The notes below the pieces were generated by a model. That model was not told the DNA's origin, searched no databases, and saw only the letters and a list, made by a program, of their open reading frames with translations. The translations under genes were made by a program, and so were the position numbers. From IMG/VR virus record IMGVR_UViG_3300034375_005543, positions 1 to 25,293 of that record: DNA of 25,293 nucleotides; one strand, given 5' to 3'. This DNA comes from a virus. Positions 22,459-25,293 of the stretch are shown piece after piece (within the stretch, counting starts at the first letter, position 1; the number at the start of each line of letters is the position of its first letter).

Positions 22459-24030
22459 ATGCCAGGAATCGTAACTTATAAATTTAGACTCAATAATGCG
22501 ACTCAATTATATGAGTCTTTTACTGAGGCAGCAAATATTAACACAAGATATTATATGTTTTTGGGTAGAGCGCAGCCTTGGGGAACAAGTGATACCGTTG
22601 CGCCTACACCTACTGATACTATCCAAAACACAGATTTTAATGTCTGGCGAAATATGCTTGCTGTAAAAAGATGTACAGCAACAGATGTAAGATTTGTTAC
22701 TACAAGATATACCTGGACTACAGGTACAGTATATACTCCATATTCTCATAGAAATACTTCTTTATACTCTAGTAATTTCTATGTTGTAACTTCATCTTAT
22801 AATGTTTACAAATGCATTGATAATAATAATGGAGCAACTTCTACAGTTGAACCAACCGCTACTGGCACATCAACTTTTAAAACTTCTGATGGTTATAGTT
22901 GGAAGTTTATGTATAATATTACTGCATCAGAGGTGTTGAAGTTTGTCACATCTTCTTATATTCCTGTAAAAACTCTTACATCTGACGATTCTTCTATTCA
23001 GTGGGATGTTCAACAAGCCGCAGTTAATGGTGCTGTAGAGTTTGTTAAACTTACTGCCAATGGTAGTGGATATCTATCAACGAATGGTACTTTTGCAGCA
23101 GTTACTAATTCAACAGTAGTTCAACTAGCATCACATTCTAGTGGTACAGATGACGTATATAATTATTCTTCATTATACATTAAGAGCGGTCTGGGTTCAG
23201 GTCAATTAAGAAGAATTGTAAATTATGTTGGCGCTACTAAAACAATAACTGTAAATGGCGCTTTTACCACAACACCAAATACAGAGTCACAATACTATAT
23301 TGGTCCACGTGTTAGTGTGGTAGGTGATGGGACCGGGGCTTTAGCTTATGCTAATGTAACTCTACCTGCATTAGCTTCTTCTACAACAGGAAACTCCATC
23401 AATGGTATTGTTATTATCAATAAGGGATCTAATTATTCCAAATATGAAATAGTGATTGATGCTAACACTTCTCATGGTAGTGGTGCTACTGCAAATGGTA
23501 ATATTGCTCCATATGGCGGACATGGATCTGATCCTGTTAAAGAATTAGGCGCTTATAATGTTATGTTGTCTGTTAAGTTTGATGGTTCTGAATCTAATAC
23601 ACTTTTCACAAACAACGACTTCCGTATTATTGGATTGATGTCAAATCCTAATCTAGCAAACGGAAATCAGGCAAATAGTACAGTATACGATATGACAACA
23701 AGACTTACTGTTACAAGTAAATCAGGATCTTTTAGCGCTGATGAAATTATTAGTGGTGGAACAAGTGGTGCTAAAGCAAGATTTGTAACTTTCTCGAATA
23801 CTAATGCAACCGGAACTGCTGGTGTCGTAAGCGTTACTGGTCTAGATGGTGCATTTAGTACTAGTGAAACATTAACAGGAAATACTTCTTCTGTAACAGC
23901 TACTCTATCTTCTATAAATAAAAGAGATTTAAAAGACTTCGATGGTGATATTCTATATGTAGAAAATCGACTACCAATCTCTAGAGCTTCCGATCAATCA
24001 GAAGATATTAAACTTACCGTAAGATTTTAA
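22459..24030 (+). CDS. 8: gp8-like baseplate wedge protein
   Basis: The 523-residue protein matches gp8 in its first half: YESFTEAANINTRYYMFLGR, QPWGTSDTVAPTPTDT, WRNMLAVKRC, WTTGTVYTPY and NFYVVTSSYNVYKCI, then FKTSDGYSWKFMY. T4 gp8 has 334 residues; the extra C-terminal part here is Gly/Ser/Thr-rich with repeats of glycine-tyrosine turns like those in the gp7 gene. gp8 dimerises on gp7 in the T4 wedge. The Shine-Dalgarno is weak (AGAGAA). A late box precedes it. Confidence 0.82.
   Translation: MPGIVTYKFRLNNATQLYESFTEAANINTRYYMFLGRAQPWGTSDTVAPTPTDTIQNTDFNVWRNMLAVKRCTATDVRFVTTRYTWTTGTVYTPYSHRNTSLYSSNFYVVTSSYNVYKCIDNNNGATSTVEPTATGTSTFKTSDGYSWKFMYNITASEVLKFVTSSYIPVKTLTSDDSSIQWDVQQAAVNGAVEFVKLTANGSGYLSTNGTFAAVTNSTVVQLASHSSGTDDVYNYSSLYIKSGLGSGQLRRIVNYVGATKTITVNGAFTTTPNTESQYYIGPRVSVVGDGTGALAYANVTLPALASSTTGNSINGIVIINKGSNYSKYEIVIDANTSHGSGATANGNIAPYGGHGSDPVKELGAYNVMLSVKFDGSESNTLFTNNDFRIIGLMSNPNLANGNQANSTVYDMTTRLTVTSKSGSFSADEIISGGTSGAKARFVTFSNTNATGTAGVVSVTGLDGAFSTSETLTGNTSSVTATLSSINKRDLKDFDGDILYVENRLPISRASDQSEDIKLTVRF
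23913..23920 (+). promoter_or_regulatory. Possible internal late promoter before the DUF4815-like gene
   Basis: An exact TATAAATA lies inside the end of gp8, about 124 bases before the next gene. It encodes part of Ser-Ile-Asn-Lys, so chance is possible. Confidence 0.3.
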
Positions 24031-24043
24031 GGTTGTGTAAAAA

Positions 24044-25293
24044 ATGGCTAAATTAGAAACAAACTTTAATGTTTCACCTTATTTTGATGACTACGAAACT
24101 AGTGCTAAATTAAAAGACTATCATAGAATTTTATTTAAGCCTGGTCTTGCTGTCCAAACTCGTGAACTTACACAGCTTCAAACTATTCTACAAGAACAAG
24201 TAGCTAGATTTGGTGATAATATTTACAAAGACGGAACAGTTATCGATGGTTGTGATTTTCAATATGATGCTAACGTCGCTTTTGTAAAGTTAAGAGATAA
24301 CGACTCAGGTGGTAACACAGTAACCGTTTCTACTTTTGCTAATGTTACAATACAAGGTGTAACTTCTGGAGTTCGCGCTAAAGTTATTGCTACTGCTTCT
24401 GGCGCAGAAGTCGATGCACCAGACTACAATACATTTATAGTTAAATATCTCGACGGTGGTACTGATAAAGTACATAAAACTTTTGATTTAAATGAAGAAT
24501 TAGTATATCTACCTGCTGATGGTGGTTCTGGACAAAGAGCAAATACTATCTCTTCTGGTGCTTTTGGTTTTGGTAGTATTTTTCATACAGGTGACGGTAT
24601 CATATTCCAAAAAGGTCATTTTATTAATGTAGACTCACAAGTAATTATTTTAGAAAAATATTCTACCACACCTTCTTATAAAGTTGGATTTAAGACTGTC
24701 GAAAGTATCGTAACATCAGTAACAGATACAACATTACTTGATAATGCCACTGGTTCTTATAACTATACGGCTCCAGGCGCAGACCGTTTAAAGCTAACAC
24801 CTAATCTAGTAAAAAGAAGACTTACTGATACTTCTAATACAGAAAATCTATTACCATTATTTAAAGTGGAAAATGGTAACGTCCAGATTATTAAGAAAGA
24901 TACTGAATTTAATAGTATTGCTCGTGAACTAGCAAAAAGAACTTACGAAGAATCTGGTAACTATCAGTTAAGACAAATTAATGCTCAAGTAAAAGAACAT
25001 TTAAATACTGGTTCAAACTTTGGTAGATTTTCCTCTGGTGAAGGCGGAGATAAGAATAAACTTGCCATTGGTATCGAACCGGGTATTGCATATATTCAAG
25101 GTTATCGTAATGAAACACTAACTACTGAGTACATTGAAACAACCAAAGCTATTACCACAAACACAGAAACATCACTCACCGTAACTACTAATTTTGGTAA
25201 CTATGTTATTGTAAATGAATTGTGTGGCCCTTGGGATATGACACAATATTCTAGTGTAAGTCTTAGAGATACTGCTGGAACGGCAGTATCTTC
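24044..25293 (+). CDS. DUF4815-like virion structural protein (partial, 5' end)
   Basis: From ATG 24044 the frame is open to the window edge (416 codons). It begins MAKLETNFNVSPYFDDY and has HRILFKPGLAVQTREL, TQLQTILQEQVARFGDNI and KDGTVIDGC. This is the start signature of the DUF4815 family, large virion proteins of T4-like phages. It often lies downstream of wedge genes and may form fibres or wedge-attached parts. Later parts have ELAKRTYEESGNYQLRQ and GIEPGIAYIQGYR. The C-terminus is outside the window. A weak AAGG precedes the start. Confidence 0.82.
   Translation, partial: MAKLETNFNVSPYFDDYETSAKLKDYHRILFKPGLAVQTRELTQLQTILQEQVARFGDNIYKDGTVIDGCDFQYDANVAFVKLRDNDSGGNTVTVSTFANVTIQGVTSGVRAKVIATASGAEVDAPDYNTFIVKYLDGGTDKVHKTFDLNEELVYLPADGGSGQRANTISSGAFGFGSIFHTGDGIIFQKGHFINVDSQVIILEKYSTTPSYKVGFKTVESIVTSVTDTTLLDNATGSYNYTAPGADRLKLTPNLVKRRLTDTSNTENLLPLFKVENGNVQIIKKDTEFNSIARELAKRTYEESGNYQLRQINAQVKEHLNTGSNFGRFSSGEGGDKNKLAIGIEPGIAYIQGYRNETLTTEYIETTKAITTNTETSLTVTTNFGNYVIVNELCGPWDMTQYSSVSLRDTAGTAVS

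Overview
This window is part of an AT-rich genome of a T4-superfamily contractile-tailed phage (myovirus). The evidence is the T4 gene set: late-transcription coactivator gp33, helicase loader gp59, ssDNA-binding protein gp32, hub-assembly proteins gp26/gp51, head completion gp4, wedge and hub proteins gp53, gp27-like, gp5-like, PAAR tip, gp25, gp6, gp7 and gp8, and several TATAAATA boxes of the T4 late-promoter type. The host is probably an alphaproteobacterium. The phage carries a permuted, two-piece tmRNA gene, the form typical of that class, whose tag reads ANDNHFEDIRLAA. A relative of the T4-like phages of Caulobacter/Rhizobium-type hosts or marine alphaproteobacteria would fit; the exact relative cannot be named from sequence alone.

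Layout. (1) 1-805: small accessory genes on the + strand. Two strong sigma70-type promoters (exact TTGACA, 17-bp spacers) separate them, and each TTGACA contains the stop codon of the gene before it. (2) 806-1154: the two-piece tmRNA gene. (3) 1155-4551: a tightly packed + strand run of SleB/CwlJ-type cell-wall hydrolase, KDO-8-phosphate synthase (kdsA), a cupin protein, gp33, gp59 and gp32. It ends in a UUCG-loop terminator. (4) 8637-4588 on the - strand: a virion protein, a tail-tube-like protein, gp26, a gp51-like reading frame in the -1 frame, and a long hydrophobic protein resembling a tape measure. (5) 8640-10708, + strand: a second accessory cassette with two more of the same promoters. 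It holds two paralogous proteins made almost wholly of hexapeptide repeats, encoded by 18-bp tandem repeats. (6) 11967-10701, - strand: gp4, a GIY-YIG-type protein and an alpha/beta hydrolase. (7) 12005-25293, + strand: the baseplate and tail operon, from a tail-tube cap/initiator candidate to a DUF4815-like virion protein cut by the window edge.

How it works together. Accessory and early-type genes (regions 1 and 5) have host-like sigma70 promoters and use CGN arginine codons. The late structural genes have TATAAATA boxes and prefer AGA. gp33, encoded here, would support late transcription. gp59 and gp32 act at the replication fork. The two structural blocks diverge from a perfect 12-bp inverted repeat at 11965-12007, which places a late box on each strand over the start codon of the opposite gene.

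The strongest candidate for something undescribed is a programmed -1 ribosomal frameshift at a T7 run at the end of gp26 (minus strand, 6757-6751). It would fuse gp26 to the gp51-like frame. The order tube-like protein, frameshift pair, tape measure copies the G/GT tail-chaperone arrangement of lambda-type phages. Other leads are the modular stop-codon/promoter cassettes, the phage tmRNA, the decamer repeats before gp32, and the overlapping early/late promoters.
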